Source: VRUE01 sp963697805 (GTDB lineage: Bacteria; Actinomycetota; Thermoleophilia; Solirubrobacterales; 70-9). From it: DNA of 64,000 nucleotides. A model generated the notes under the pieces. That model ran no database searches. It was not told the DNA's origin and worked only from the letters and a program-made list of their open reading frames with translations. The translations under genes were made by a program, and so were the position numbers. Below are positions 15,548 to 24,900 of the stretch, piece by piece (positions within the stretch are counted from its first letter, which is position 1; every line of letters starts with the position of its first letter). The stretch is from contig CAVOPB010000002.1 in NCBI GenBank assembly GCA_963697805.1, forward strand, positions 248,001-312,000. Reading direction: 5' to 3'.

Positions 15548-15628
15548 GGCCAGAAGATCCCGTCGCGGCTGTTCACCCATCGGTTATGACCAGCGCGGTT
15601 GTCGGGGGTCGGCGGCGGGCCGGACCCG

Positions 15629-16102
15629 TCAGCCGATCTTCTCGGCAAGCTCGACGATGATTCCCTCGGGGCCGCGGACGTAGCAGAGCCAGTAGCTGTC
15701 CTCGTAGCGCACCAGCTCGCCGACGAGCTCGGTGCCGCGGGCCTGTAGGGCGGCGACGACGGCGTGGATGTCGTCGACGAGGAAGGCGAGGTGGCGGAGG
15801 CCTGGAGTGTTTGCGGGCGCGTGCGGGTCGCCGGTCTGGGTCGGCGGCGAGTGGAACTTCACCAGCTCGATTTCTCCGTGGCCGTCCGGGGTCCGCAGCA
15901 TCGCGAACTCCACCCTGACCTCGTCGAGAGCGACGATGCGGTCCACCCAACGGCCCTCGACCTGGCCGTTGCCTCGCGACTCGAGTCCGAGCTCGACGAA
16001 GAACTCGATTGCGGCCGTGAGGTCGTCGACCACGATGCCGACGTGTTCCATCCGTTGGATCGTCATCTGCTCGATGGTCGCATTTTCCTCGAGTGTCGGC
16101 AT
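15629..16102 (-). CDS. VOC (glyoxalase/bleomycin-resistance) family protein
   Basis: About 145-157 residues with two beta-alpha-beta-beta-beta halves: MEHVGIVVDDLTAAIEFFVE at the start and LRHLAFLVDDIHAVVAALQA in the second half, ending in YVRGPEGIIVELAEKIG. The His of MEHVG, the Glu of IELVKF and the Glu of GIIVELAE are candidate metal ligands. The start is uncertain between ATG 16102 and ATG 16066, neither with a clear ribosome-binding site. VOC proteins cover isomerases, dioxygenases and resistance proteins, so the reaction is unknown. It is convergent with the methyltransferase gene. Confidence 0.85.
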   Translation of the reverse strand: MPTLEENATIEQMTIQRMEHVGIVVDDLTAAIEFFVELGLESRGNGQVEGRWVDRIVALDEVRVEFAMLRTPDGHGEIELVKFHSPPTQTGDPHAPANTPGLRHLAFLVDDIHAVVAALQARGTELVGELVRYEDSYWLCYVRGPEGIIVELAEKIG

Positions 16103-16180
16103 GCAATGACTGGACCATCCGCTGCATCTGTGCGGTCCCTCACCCAAGCCCGCCGAGCTCCACGGCAACCTCCTTGGCGA

Positions 16181-16423
16181 ATGAACTTTCGCCACCCAGA
16201 CTTGGTCGATCGCCCCCGCTGTCGCAGCGACTACGCCGACGGCGCCGAACTCGGCATCCGTCGCTCTAGCCAGGGCCTGATCGCCATCCTGTGCGTGTTG
16301 GCATTCGTCTCGATTCTTGCCCTCGTCTCACTGGCCGCGAACGGCGCCTCCTTCGTCCCGCTGCTCGCCATGATCGCCGCGTTCTGGGTGCTGGCGGGGC
16401 TCAGCGGCCTGCGCTCGGGCTGA
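16181..16423 (+). CDS. Small predicted membrane protein
   Basis: 80 residues. A basic N-terminal segment is followed by two hydrophobic helices (LIAILCVLAFVSILALVSLA and VPLLAMIAAFWVLAGLSGL). No Shine-Dalgarno precedes the ATG. It is supported only by the open frame and membrane-like composition. It begins 78 bases upstream of the VOC gene in divergent orientation. It could be spurious. Confidence 0.4.
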   Translation: MNFRHPDLVDRPRCRSDYADGAELGIRRSSQGLIAILCVLAFVSILALVSLAANGASFVPLLAMIAAFWVLAGLSGLRSG

Positions 16424-16519
16424 GTTTTCACCTCTTTCACAAGTCGTCGGCGAGTGCTCCATAGGCTGCCGCCGCCGCCGGGATCACTCGAAGGCGCGAA
16501 CCGGCAAGCGCTGAGGGGC

Positions 16520-16897
16520 TTAGGGCGCCGCGTCCCCCAGAGGCCGCGGCAGCCGCGCGCAGAGCCAGGCGAAGAGCCCGATTGCGATCACGACCCCGAC
16601 CCAGTGCAGGCCGAGGAGGACGAATAGGGCGCTCGGGATGCCTGCCAGCACCGCCCTGGTCAGGACCTGCTCGGCCGGCAACCCTACGACTCTCCCCGTC
16701 AGCCAGGCGCAGAGCAGCCAGACCAGGGGCCCGGTCAGCCAGCCGAAGTCTTCGAAGAAGGAGTGCGGTAGCAGCAGCCCGAGAATGATCGACAGCACCG
16801 CCACCACCGCCACCTGGACGACCGCCACCCGCCAGAGGATTTCCGAGTCCACGGCCCGGATCTTCCCACCTGGCGGCGATTCCCGTTTCGATGTCAT
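16520..16897 (-). CDS. Hypothetical integral membrane protein
   Basis: 125 residues from the ATG at 16897. It has about four hydrophobic segments (VAVVQVAVVAVLSIILGLLL, LTGPLVWLLCAWLTG, VLAGIPSALFVLLGLHWVG and VVIAIGLFAWLCARL). I do not recognise a family. It is divergent from the cytochrome P450 gene, leaving 41 bases between starts, so the two share a very short control region. A longer in-frame start exists but would run into the P450 gene. Confidence 0.65.
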   Translation of the reverse strand: MTSKRESPPGGKIRAVDSEILWRVAVVQVAVVAVLSIILGLLLPHSFFEDFGWLTGPLVWLLCAWLTGRVVGLPAEQVLTRAVLAGIPSALFVLLGLHWVGVVIAIGLFAWLCARLPRPLGDAAP

Positions 16898-16938
16898 GAT
16901 GGCCCTGCACGGCCCTCGACTTCTCCGCTGGAGGACCC

Positions 16939-18300
16939 ATGAAACGCCGCGACCTCGGCCCGTTGCCTCCCGGTCCCCGCGCACCAGCGGTCCTCAACAC
17001 CTACCGGCTGATTCAGCAGCCCCTGGAGACCCTGGTTGCCTGGCGCGAGCGATACGGGGACCTCTTCACCGTGCCACTGGTCGTATTCGGCGTCGGTGTC
17101 TACGTCTGCGACCCGGAGGCGATCCGGACACTCTTCACCGGCGACCAGTCCGACCTCCATGCCGGCGAGGCGAACGAGCCGCTCTCCCCGGTTCTCGGCC
17201 CAAGCTCGGTGCTGATCCTCGACGGCCCCCGGCATCTGCGCCAGCGCAAGCTGCTGTTGCCGCCCTTCCAGGGATCGGCGGTGCAGAGCTTCAGGGCCGT
17301 GATCCGGGAGGTCACCGAGGAGGAGATCGGGCGCTGGCGCGAGGGCGAGACCTTCGTGATGCGCGAACGGATGCGGGCCCTGACGTTCGAGGTCATTGTC
17401 CGGGCCGTCTTCGGCGTCACCGAGCGTGATCGAATCGAGCGACTCCGGCGGGCGCTGGTCTCGCTGATCTCGATGCAGGCGATCTTTCTGATGCCGCAGG
17501 CGCTTCGCCGCGACCTCGGGCGGTGGAGTCCCTGGGGGTTGTTCCAACGGCGGCTACGTGCGGCGGACGCCCTGATCTACGAGGAGATCGCGCGTCGCCG
17601 ATCCGACTCCGATCTCGAGGAACGGACCGACGTCCTCTCGCTCCTGCTTCGCGCCCGCGACGAGGACGGCGAGGCGATGAGCGACCCCGAGCTGCGCGAC
17701 GAGCTGATGACGATGCTGCTGGCGGGACACGAGACCACCGCGACCGGCCTCGCGTTCGCCTTCGACCTCCTGCTGCGGAACCCCGGGCCTCTTGTCCGCC
17801 TGCGCGATGAGCTCGACGGCGACGACGACGCCTATCTGAACGCGGTCGTCACCGAGAGCCTTCGGCTGCGGCCGGTCATCGACGCCGCCGAGCGCACCCT
17901 GACCCGGCCGCGCCGGATCGGCGAATGGGACCTCCCGGCCGGGATCAGGGTCTATCCGGCGGCGGCGGTCGTGCAACAGCGCGAGGACATCTACCCCCAG
18001 GCCCAGGCCTTCCGGCCGGAGCGCTTCCTCGATGAGGGGGCGCAGCCCTATACCTGGGTCCCGTTCGGCGGTGGGATCCGCCGCTGCATCGGCGCCGCAC
18101 TCGCGCAGGCGGAGATGGCCGAGGTCATCCGCGCGGTCGTCAGCCGAGTCGAGCTGGAGACGACCCGGGAGGAGCCCGAACCGGTGGTCGTCCGCGGCAT
18201 CACCCTGGTTCCCCGCCACGGGACCCCGGTCAGGGTCCGCCGGGTCGATCGGCGGGGATCATTGGGATACCGAAGCCTCGCGGCCGCCGAAACGTCGTGA
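16939..18300 (+). CDS. Cytochrome P450
   Basis: 453 residues. Haem monooxygenase with every signature: the I-helix LLAGHETTATGLAF (AGHETT from residue 262), the ExxR motif ESLRLRP (Glu306), FRPERFLDE and the haem loop FGGGIRRCIGAALAQ with Cys383 as the iron ligand. The N-terminal LGPLPPGPRAP and the general sequence place it with the soluble bacterial group near CYP102/CYP110-like enzymes, but the subfamily is a guess. No ferredoxin or reductase gene is adjacent, so electron partners lie elsewhere. The ATG is preceded by GGAGG about 5 bases upstream. Confidence 0.95.
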   Translation: MKRRDLGPLPPGPRAPAVLNTYRLIQQPLETLVAWRERYGDLFTVPLVVFGVGVYVCDPEAIRTLFTGDQSDLHAGEANEPLSPVLGPSSVLILDGPRHLRQRKLLLPPFQGSAVQSFRAVIREVTEEEIGRWREGETFVMRERMRALTFEVIVRAVFGVTERDRIERLRRALVSLISMQAIFLMPQALRRDLGRWSPWGLFQRRLRAADALIYEEIARRRSDSDLEERTDVLSLLLRARDEDGEAMSDPELRDELMTMLLAGHETTATGLAFAFDLLLRNPGPLVRLRDELDGDDDAYLNAVVTESLRLRPVIDAAERTLTRPRRIGEWDLPAGIRVYPAAAVVQQREDIYPQAQAFRPERFLDEGAQPYTWVPFGGGIRRCIGAALAQAEMAEVIRAVVSRVELETTREEPEPVVVRGITLVPRHGTPVRVRRVDRRGSLGYRSLAAAETS

Positions 18301-18348
18301 GGCGAATAGGCTGATTCAGTCTCATCCCACGATTTGAGAGGTGGACAC

Positions 18349-19002
18349 ATGAACGGCCTTCTGAAGCACCGTCCCTCGCCGGCGCTCGTTATCTCGATCA
18401 TCGCCCTGGTGATGGCGTCGGTCGGCACCGGCCTGGCCGCGTTCAAATTGCCCAACAACAGCGTCGGCAGCAAGCAGCTGAAGAAGAACGCCGTGGTCAC
18501 AAAGAGCATCAAGAAGGAAGCCGTGACCGGTGCCAAGGTGAAAAAAGGCTCGCTGACAGGCGCGAACATCAAACTCAGCAGCCTGGGGACGGTGCCCTCC
18601 GCGACGACGGCGACGACGGCACAGGCCCTGACGCCGCATGAATCAATCCATCTGGTCGGGGCGCCCGGTGAGCCCGCCTTTGAACAGGAAGCGTCCAATC
18701 TTGGGGCACTCTCCCCGACGGTTCCCGTTCAGCCGGTCGGGTTTTTCAAGGACCATGAGGGAATCGTGCACCTGGTCGGGACCGCGAAAGCGGGCAACGG
18801 GGGCCTTGTCTTCCGTCTCCCCGAGGGTTTCCGACCCGCCAACAACAGCCTGGAATTCTTCGCCGGCCAAGAAAATCACCCGGTGGCGGTCGCGGGTACC
18901 GGCCTAGGTGGAGGATCCGCGAGCGGGCTGGTGATCGGGTTCACCACGCCCAAAGGAGACGCAGTGATCCTGGGTGGGATCACGTTCCCGGCTCAGGGCT
19001 AG
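18349..19002 (+). CDS. Secreted or membrane-anchored surface protein with Lys-rich repeats
   Basis: 217 residues. A signal-like N-terminal helix (ALVISIIALVMASVGTGLAA) is followed by short repeated units, NNSVGSKQLKKNAV, VTKSIKKEAVTGAKVKKGSL and TGANIKLSSLG, a pattern common in Thermoleophilia surface proteins. A C-terminal globular part has beta-rich character. GAGAGGTG lies 5 bases before the ATG. The collagen-like gene at 56018 has a similar N-terminus. No enzymatic motif was seen. Confidence 0.75.
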   Translation: MNGLLKHRPSPALVISIIALVMASVGTGLAAFKLPNNSVGSKQLKKNAVVTKSIKKEAVTGAKVKKGSLTGANIKLSSLGTVPSATTATTAQALTPHESIHLVGAPGEPAFEQEASNLGALSPTVPVQPVGFFKDHEGIVHLVGTAKAGNGGLVFRLPEGFRPANNSLEFFAGQENHPVAVAGTGLGGGSASGLVIGFTTPKGDAVILGGITFPAQG

Positions 19003-19064
19003 GCGCGAGCTCAGATAGGAGGGCTACCCTGGGACCGACGGTCGTCCCTTGCGGGCGGATCGCG

Positions 19065-20744
19065 ATGGTCATGGCGGCGCTGGCCATGCTCGTGCCTGCG
19101 GCCGCAGCCATTGCCGCAGTGCCGGGTGAACTTGACACCACCTTCGGCGGTGGCAGGGTCACGCCGCCGCTTGGCCCGGGATCCGGGGCGGAGGGTGTCG
19201 CAATCCAGCCCGATGGCAAGGTGCTGGTCACCGGCTCGAGTGAAACGCCGGTCGGATTCTCGGTCGCGCGACTGCTGCCGAATGGCAGCCCCGACCCCGG
19301 CTGGGGCGGCGATGGCCTGGAGACGACGCCACTCGGGGAATTCGCCGGCGCCTTCGACGTCGCCGTCCAGTCCGATGGGAAGGTCGTAGCAGTCGGGGAA
19401 GCGCCCGGGACCGAAAACGAAGACTTCGCGGTCGTCCGCTACCTGGGGAGCGGCAACCTGGATCCCAGCTTCGGAGGAAGCGACGGAATCGCGCTGGTTC
19501 CGGTCGGCACGCTCGACGACTCTGCCCGTGCGGTGGCGATCGGGCCCGGCGATCGGATCGCGGTGACCGGGATCTCCTTTCTGCCGGGTTTGAACAACGG
19601 GGCCGGTACTGCGGTGCTGGAAGCCAACGGCACACCCGAAGCTGCGTTCGGGGAAGGCGGGACCACGATCGTCGGGGTCTCCGGCGATGACCGTGGCGAA
19701 GGCATCGCGGTGCAGGGGGACGGGAAGGTCGTCATCGCCGACTCGACCGGCGGCGGGGGTGGAGATGGCTTCACGATCGCCCGGCTCGGCCTCGACGGCA
19801 AACCCGACCCCTCGTTCGGCGGGGATGGCATCGTCAAGACCCCGATCCCAGGGGAGGGTGGAGCCGCCGAGGGTCGCATCGGCGATGTCGTCATTCAGCC
19901 GGATGGCAGGATCGTCGGTGGCGGTTACGGGTTCGACTATGTCGGCCCGGAATCGATCTCCGTCAGTAAGTTCGCACTCGCCCGGTATCTGTCCGATGGC
20001 GAACTCGATCCGAGCTTTGGGATCGAAGGGATCGTCGGCGCACCGCTGCCGGGCCCTGGCTCTGACATCGGGCACACGTTGGCGCTCGCCCCGAATGGAA
20101 AGTTGGTCCTCGGTGGGACCTATGACCCAACCGCCTCCCCGCTTGAAGAAGAGTACGCCCCGGCGATCGCCCGCTTCAACCCCAACGGCAGCCTCGACAC
20201 GGGCTTCGGCGCCGGCGGAAGCGTCCTGGTACCGCTGAAGTCGGGGGTCGCCGACGAATCGCTCGAGGGCCTCGCGATCCAGCCCGACAGCAAGATCATC
20301 GCCACCGGCACCGCGTACCCCCCGAGCGCCCCGGGGATTCCCGTGGTGTCGCGCTACATCGGCGAGATCGAAGCCGAGGGGGTGCACGCGACCAGGCCTG
20401 ACGAACGCCCGGATACGAACATGAAGAAGGTGCCGCGCAGGGTCGAGTCTGGCGACCTCAGCCGCTTCCGCGGCACAGCGTCCGACCCCGACGGCGACGC
20501 CCTGCGCAGGGTCCAGGTCGCGCTGGTCCGCCTCGTCTCCGGCAAGGCCCGGGGCGCTGCGTCGCTGAAACCGAGGCACTGGCGGACCGCCCGCGGAAAG
20601 GCGGAGTGGTCCTACAAGCTGCCGAAACCGCTCCCCCCCGGACGCTACGTCGTCTTCTCCCGTGCCCAGGACGAGCAGGGACTGAGCGAGGACGCCTTCA
20701 GCCGGCGGGACCACAACCGCTACACGTTCAAGGTCCTCAGTTAG
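19065..20744 (+). CDS. Secreted delta-60 repeat protein
   Basis: 559 residues from ATG 19065. After a signal peptide (MAALAMLVPAAAAIAA) come at least seven delta-60 units of about 50 residues, each with an LDxxFG core and a VQxDGKVV-type strand (for example LDTTFGGG, VAVQSDGKVVAVG, LDPSFGG, VVIQPDGRIVGGG, LDTGFGAGG). These probably fold as a beta-propeller. A non-propeller C-terminal domain (RVQVALVRLVSGKAR, then YVVFSRAQDEQGLSEDAFS) closes the protein. The start is open to question: a perfect AGGAGG at 19017-19022 sits 6 bases before an in-frame CTG at 19029, but 42 bases before the ATG. Starting at CTG would add an N-terminal Arg and a better signal peptide. Confidence 0.85.
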   Translation: MVMAALAMLVPAAAAIAAVPGELDTTFGGGRVTPPLGPGSGAEGVAIQPDGKVLVTGSSETPVGFSVARLLPNGSPDPGWGGDGLETTPLGEFAGAFDVAVQSDGKVVAVGEAPGTENEDFAVVRYLGSGNLDPSFGGSDGIALVPVGTLDDSARAVAIGPGDRIAVTGISFLPGLNNGAGTAVLEANGTPEAAFGEGGTTIVGVSGDDRGEGIAVQGDGKVVIADSTGGGGGDGFTIARLGLDGKPDPSFGGDGIVKTPIPGEGGAAEGRIGDVVIQPDGRIVGGGYGFDYVGPESISVSKFALARYLSDGELDPSFGIEGIVGAPLPGPGSDIGHTLALAPNGKLVLGGTYDPTASPLEEEYAPAIARFNPNGSLDTGFGAGGSVLVPLKSGVADESLEGLAIQPDSKIIATGTAYPPSAPGIPVVSRYIGEIEAEGVHATRPDERPDTNMKKVPRRVESGDLSRFRGTASDPDGDALRRVQVALVRLVSGKARGAASLKPRHWRTARGKAEWSYKLPKPLPPGRYVVFSRAQDEQGLSEDAFSRRDHNRYTFKVLS

Positions 20745-21640
20745 CGCGCTCGGCTCGTTACACACCCGAGCGACTGGCGCAGAGAAGGGCGCAGGCGCGC
20801 CGGCAGCGGATCCTGCGCCGCCGCCGCCGCGTGATCGCTGCCCTGGTCCTGCTCGGGGGTTTCATCGTCGCCCTGAAGGTCCTCGCTCAAGGCAGCGGCG
20901 GCTCTGGCGGAAGCTCAGGCACCAAGATGGTGCGCAACGCCCGCCCTCAACCTGGTTGGCGCGCCCACCGCGGGCCGCTGCCGATCCTCGTCTATCACGC
21001 GCTCGGAACCCCGCCGCCAGGTGAGGCTTACCCCGGTCTCTATGTCTCGCGGCGCGAGTTTCGCGAACAGATGTCCTGGCTCGCGGCCAACGGCTATCAG
21101 GGGGTCACCCTCGACGAGGTCGAGCGCGCCTGGTACCGCGACGGGACCTTGCCGACGAAACCGATCGTCGTCACCTTCGACAACGGCTACCCAGAGCAGG
21201 TCCGTTTCGCGCCTTCGGTCCTGGACAGGTACGGGTGGCCCGGGGTGCTCTTTGAGATCACCGAGGACCACCTCACCCCGCCCTACATCCGCCCGATCAT
21301 CGCCAGGGGCTGGGAGGTCGACTCACACTCGGCCACCCATCCCGACCTGACCCAGCTGAGCGATCCCGAGCTCGCCGACGAGGTGGCGGGCTCGCGTGGG
21401 TACCTGCAGCGCACCTTTCACGTCCCGTCAACCAACTTCTGTTACCCGTCGAGCGTCTACGATGACTCGACGATCGCGGCCGTCAAGGCGGCCGGCTACC
21501 TCGGCGCCGTCACCGAGGAACCCGGCTACGCCAGTCGCGACCGGCCCTACGAATTGAACCGCTATGAGATCGAGGGCGGCCAGGGCGTCGAAGGCCTGGT
21601 GGCGGACCTTCAGAGCGGAGAGGCGGCTCTGGAGCGATAG
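20606..21640 (+). CDS. Polysaccharide deacetylase (NodB-like), altered metal site, start uncertain
   Basis: A basic segment (ARRQRILRRRRR) precedes a membrane anchor (VIAALVLLGGFIVALKVL), then a Gly/Ser linker and a NodB-type domain beginning PILVYHALG. Motif 2 (HSATHPDLTQL) and the downstream FCYPSSVYDDSTI and AAGYLGAVTEEPG are present. Motif 1 reads VVTFDNGYPE: the second Asp of the usual TFDDG, a metal ligand, is Asn, so de-N-acetylation of cell-wall sugar may be lost or changed. The first in-frame start is GTG 20606, overlapping the delta-60 gene by 139 bases; no standard start lies nearer to the basic segment until GTG 20831, which would cut that segment off. A lost start codon near 20744 is possible. 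Confidence 0.8.
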   Translation: MVLQAAETAPPRTLRRLLPCPGRAGTERGRLQPAGPQPLHVQGPQLARSARYTPERLAQRRAQARRQRILRRRRRVIAALVLLGGFIVALKVLAQGSGGSGGSSGTKMVRNARPQPGWRAHRGPLPILVYHALGTPPPGEAYPGLYVSRREFREQMSWLAANGYQGVTLDEVERAWYRDGTLPTKPIVVTFDNGYPEQVRFAPSVLDRYGWPGVLFEITEDHLTPPYIRPIIARGWEVDSHSATHPDLTQLSDPELADEVAGSRGYLQRTFHVPSTNFCYPSSVYDDSTIAAVKAAGYLGAVTEEPGYASRDRPYELNRYEIEGGQGVEGLVADLQSGEAALER

Positions 21641-21757
21641 TCGACGTCGCCCAGAGACGACCCTCGCCCGAGAGCCGGTTCCGACGCGCCCCGTCCTGTG
21701 ATCCGAGCTAACAAGCCAATTCCTCGGCTTCAGTATTCGAGACCCGTTGAGAAACAG

Positions 21758-21786
21758 TTGACTTTTGCGGAACTAAATGGTAGGCC
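21758..21786 (+). promoter_or_regulatory. Possible promoter upstream of the first surface module
   Basis: TTGACT (21758-21763) and TAGGCC (21781-21786) are 17 bases apart, resembling a sigma-70 type -35 and a weak actinobacterial -10. It lies about 130 bases before the GTG of the A1 gene. The rest of the 21641-21917 gap shows nothing recognisable. Confidence 0.3.
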
Positions 21787-21917
21787 AGAGTCCGACCAAA
21801 CGGGCACATGGCGAGATGGGCGACCTGCACGTCCAAGCAGTTGGGAAAAGGGGAAGACAAGGCCCCGACTAGATCGCAAGCAGCGACCTGAGAGGGGTCT
21901 TCGGAAGGAGACACCGA

Positions 21918-24900
21918 GTGAGGGACGCCGAGTTGCGGTTCAGGGGTTCGACTCCTAGCGCCGGCGAAGGCCGGAACCTGCCGGGCGAAGCCCCCCCGCA
22001 GCTTGCCGACTCGACCCGAGCCGACGGGACCGGTGCGCCCGCAGCCCGGCTCCTTTTCGCCGGCCTCTCTGCCCTCCTCGCGATCCTGGTCGTCGCCTTA
22101 GCGGCCGCGCCGGCCTCGGCCGCGCTCCGGCACACGTCGATCGCCAACGAATTCGGCCCCAATGGCACATCGGCAACCGAATTCCCGCAAACGGGAAACA
22201 TCGCCTACCAGCAGGCGAACAAGCGGATCTACCTTCAGATCTCGGGTGTCAGCAACATCTACGGGTTCAGCAATCCGTCTCCCGGAACCTTCACGCCGCT
22301 CGGCGGCGCCTTCCCGCTCTCGACGGGCTGTTGCGGCGGCGACCCCGACTTCGCGGTCGACAACTCCGCCGGCGCCACAGCCAACAACATTTACTACTCC
22401 AACGACGAAAATGAAATGCACGGCACCAACCCGAGCGGCACCGAACTCGCGGGCTGGCCTGTCAACAACGGTGGTGAGACGTGCGGCGTCACCGTCGATA
22501 ACGGGGGCCATATCTGGGGGAGCAGCTACGGCGCCGCCCTGGCCCGAGAGTGGAACTCGGGGGGAGCCTCGATCGGCGAATTCTCAACCGCCGCCACCGG
22601 TAACCCGTGCAAGCTCACGGCCGATCCCTCGAACAACGACATGTATGTGTCCACCTGGTTCGGTCCGATCAACCGGTACACGGCTGCCAGCGGCTATACG
22701 GCTCACCAACTTTTCGATTCGGGGCCGGCGAGCAACGAAGACAGACTGGTCGTCAACGGAACAGCTCATAAGCTCTACGTCGCTCACCCAGGAGTGATCA
22801 AGGTGTACAACACCCTGGTCCCCGGCGAAGTGCTGGAAGAAATCGAAGTTGGTCACAACTACCACGGCATCGCGGTCAACGAATCGACCGACACGATCTA
22901 CGTCTTCCGCCAGTCGACGAACAGGGTCGCGGAAATCCCGCTGAGCGTCGTCCCCAAAGCGGTAACCGGCGAACCGACGGCCAACAAAACCGTCAGCGGG
23001 ACCGTCGCGCCGGATGGAGCAGGGGAAATTACCCAATGCTTCTTCGAATTCGGTGAATCCCCCTCCTATGGAAGCGAAGTCGCCTGCACGCCGGGGGCTC
23101 CCCTCAACGCCGAAACCACCGTGGAAGCGGTGCTTCCCGGCGTTGAAGGCGAGAAAACGTACCACTACCGAGTGGTCGCGACGACGGCCAGTGGAACGAA
23201 CTTCGGAACCGACAAGATGATCACGCCCCACAACGTCCACGGTCTGAAAACCGAACCGGCGACGAACGTCGAACGCACGAGAGTAAGACTGCACGGCTTC
23301 TACGAAGGCACGGGCCTGGACACCCACTACTACTGGGAGTGGGGCACTACCGAAGCCTACGGCAACCAGAGTGCGGCTCCCCCGGGGACGGATGACGGCG
23401 TCCAGGGCTCGAACAGAAATCTCGAATTCACCGCCACCGGGCTGACCGCCGGGACTACGTATCACTTCCGCTTTGTCGGGGAAAACAGCGAAGGGATCAG
23501 CAAAGGTGTGGATCGTGAATTCACGACGCTTCCTCCGGTCAGCAACGTCAGCACGGACCCGGCGACCGAAGTGAGCACCAGCTCCGCGACGCTGCACGGA
23601 GCATTCGACATCGACCCCGCCGGCCTACCCCTGGAAGGTGGCGATACGCACTACTACTTCGAGTTCGGCCAGACCACCTCATACGGTGGGAACACCGCGG
23701 CGCCCCCCGGCGTGGACGCGGGCTCGACCGCGGGCCATCCCTCGGTCGCCTCCACGATCGAAGTCCATCAGGGAATCACCTATCACTACCGGATCGTCGT
23801 GACCAACGAACTCGGCACGGTCAAAGGCAACGACCAGAGCTTCACGACGCCGCAGCCACCGACGGTTCCGGCGATCACCTCCGCGAACGTTACGGCTACG
23901 ACTGCGGATCTGATCGCCCGGGTCAACCCAAACGGTGCTGCCACGACTTACCAGTTCGAATACGGAACGACCCCGAGCTATGGAGAAACAGTTCCCATTC
24001 CTAAAGAAGACATCGGATCGGGCGAAGCCGACGTCCCCGTCGAACAGCACCTGGAAGGCCTCCAAGTTGGCGCCGTCTATCACTTCCGCATCGTGGCGCA
24101 CAACATCTGGGGGACCACCGAAACCCCCGACCAGACCTTCGCCTTCTTCACCACGAGCTGCCCCAACGCGCATCTGCGCCAGCAGACTGGGGCCGCATAT
24201 CTGCCGGACTGCCGTGCCTACGAGTTGGTTTCGCCCCGCGTAGCGGGCGCCGTGCAGCTGCTGGTCGGCGAAGGTACGGGAGCCTTTGGAGAAGCGGAAC
24301 CGAACGGAGCGGAGTTCCGCTCGAACAACCGGGGGGCATCGGATAACTTCGCGTTCTACGGCGCGCTCGGCCAGATCACCGGCACCAACCCACCCAACGT
24401 CACCGCAGACCTGTACCTCTCGAAGCGAACCGCCAACGGCTGGGAAACACACTATCCCGGCCTTGAAGCGAACCAGACACTCTGGGCCGGTGAGACGGAA
24501 TGCGACGACGCGATGGACAAGTGCCTCAACTACGACAATGCGGACCCGCTTCCGGGAGCCACGGGGGTGCCCGATCCCGGCTCCAGCGCTCCCTACGTCT
24601 TCGACACCAACGCAAACAGCCGAATCATCGGCCGGTTCCCGAGCAACGTCGAAGAAGTTGAAGAAGGAGAGGAATTCATCGGCGACGGCCAGCCCTCGGA
24701 TGACTTCAGTCACTTCTTCTTTTCCTCGAGGAACATCGCCTTCGCGGGAGGCGGGCTGACCGCCGCCCCCGGTTCGGTCTACGACAACAACGTGGAAGAA
24801 AACACCGACACGATCGTCTCCAAACTGCCCGGCGGGGCGGACATCCCGGCCGGAGTAGGTGGCCCCGAAGAATTCATCACGATCCCTGCCGTCTCAACCG

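Noticed and set aside
19011..20765. 584-codon minus-strand frame opposite the delta-60 gene
   Set aside because: Shadow of a gene with clear repeats and signal peptide on the plus strand.
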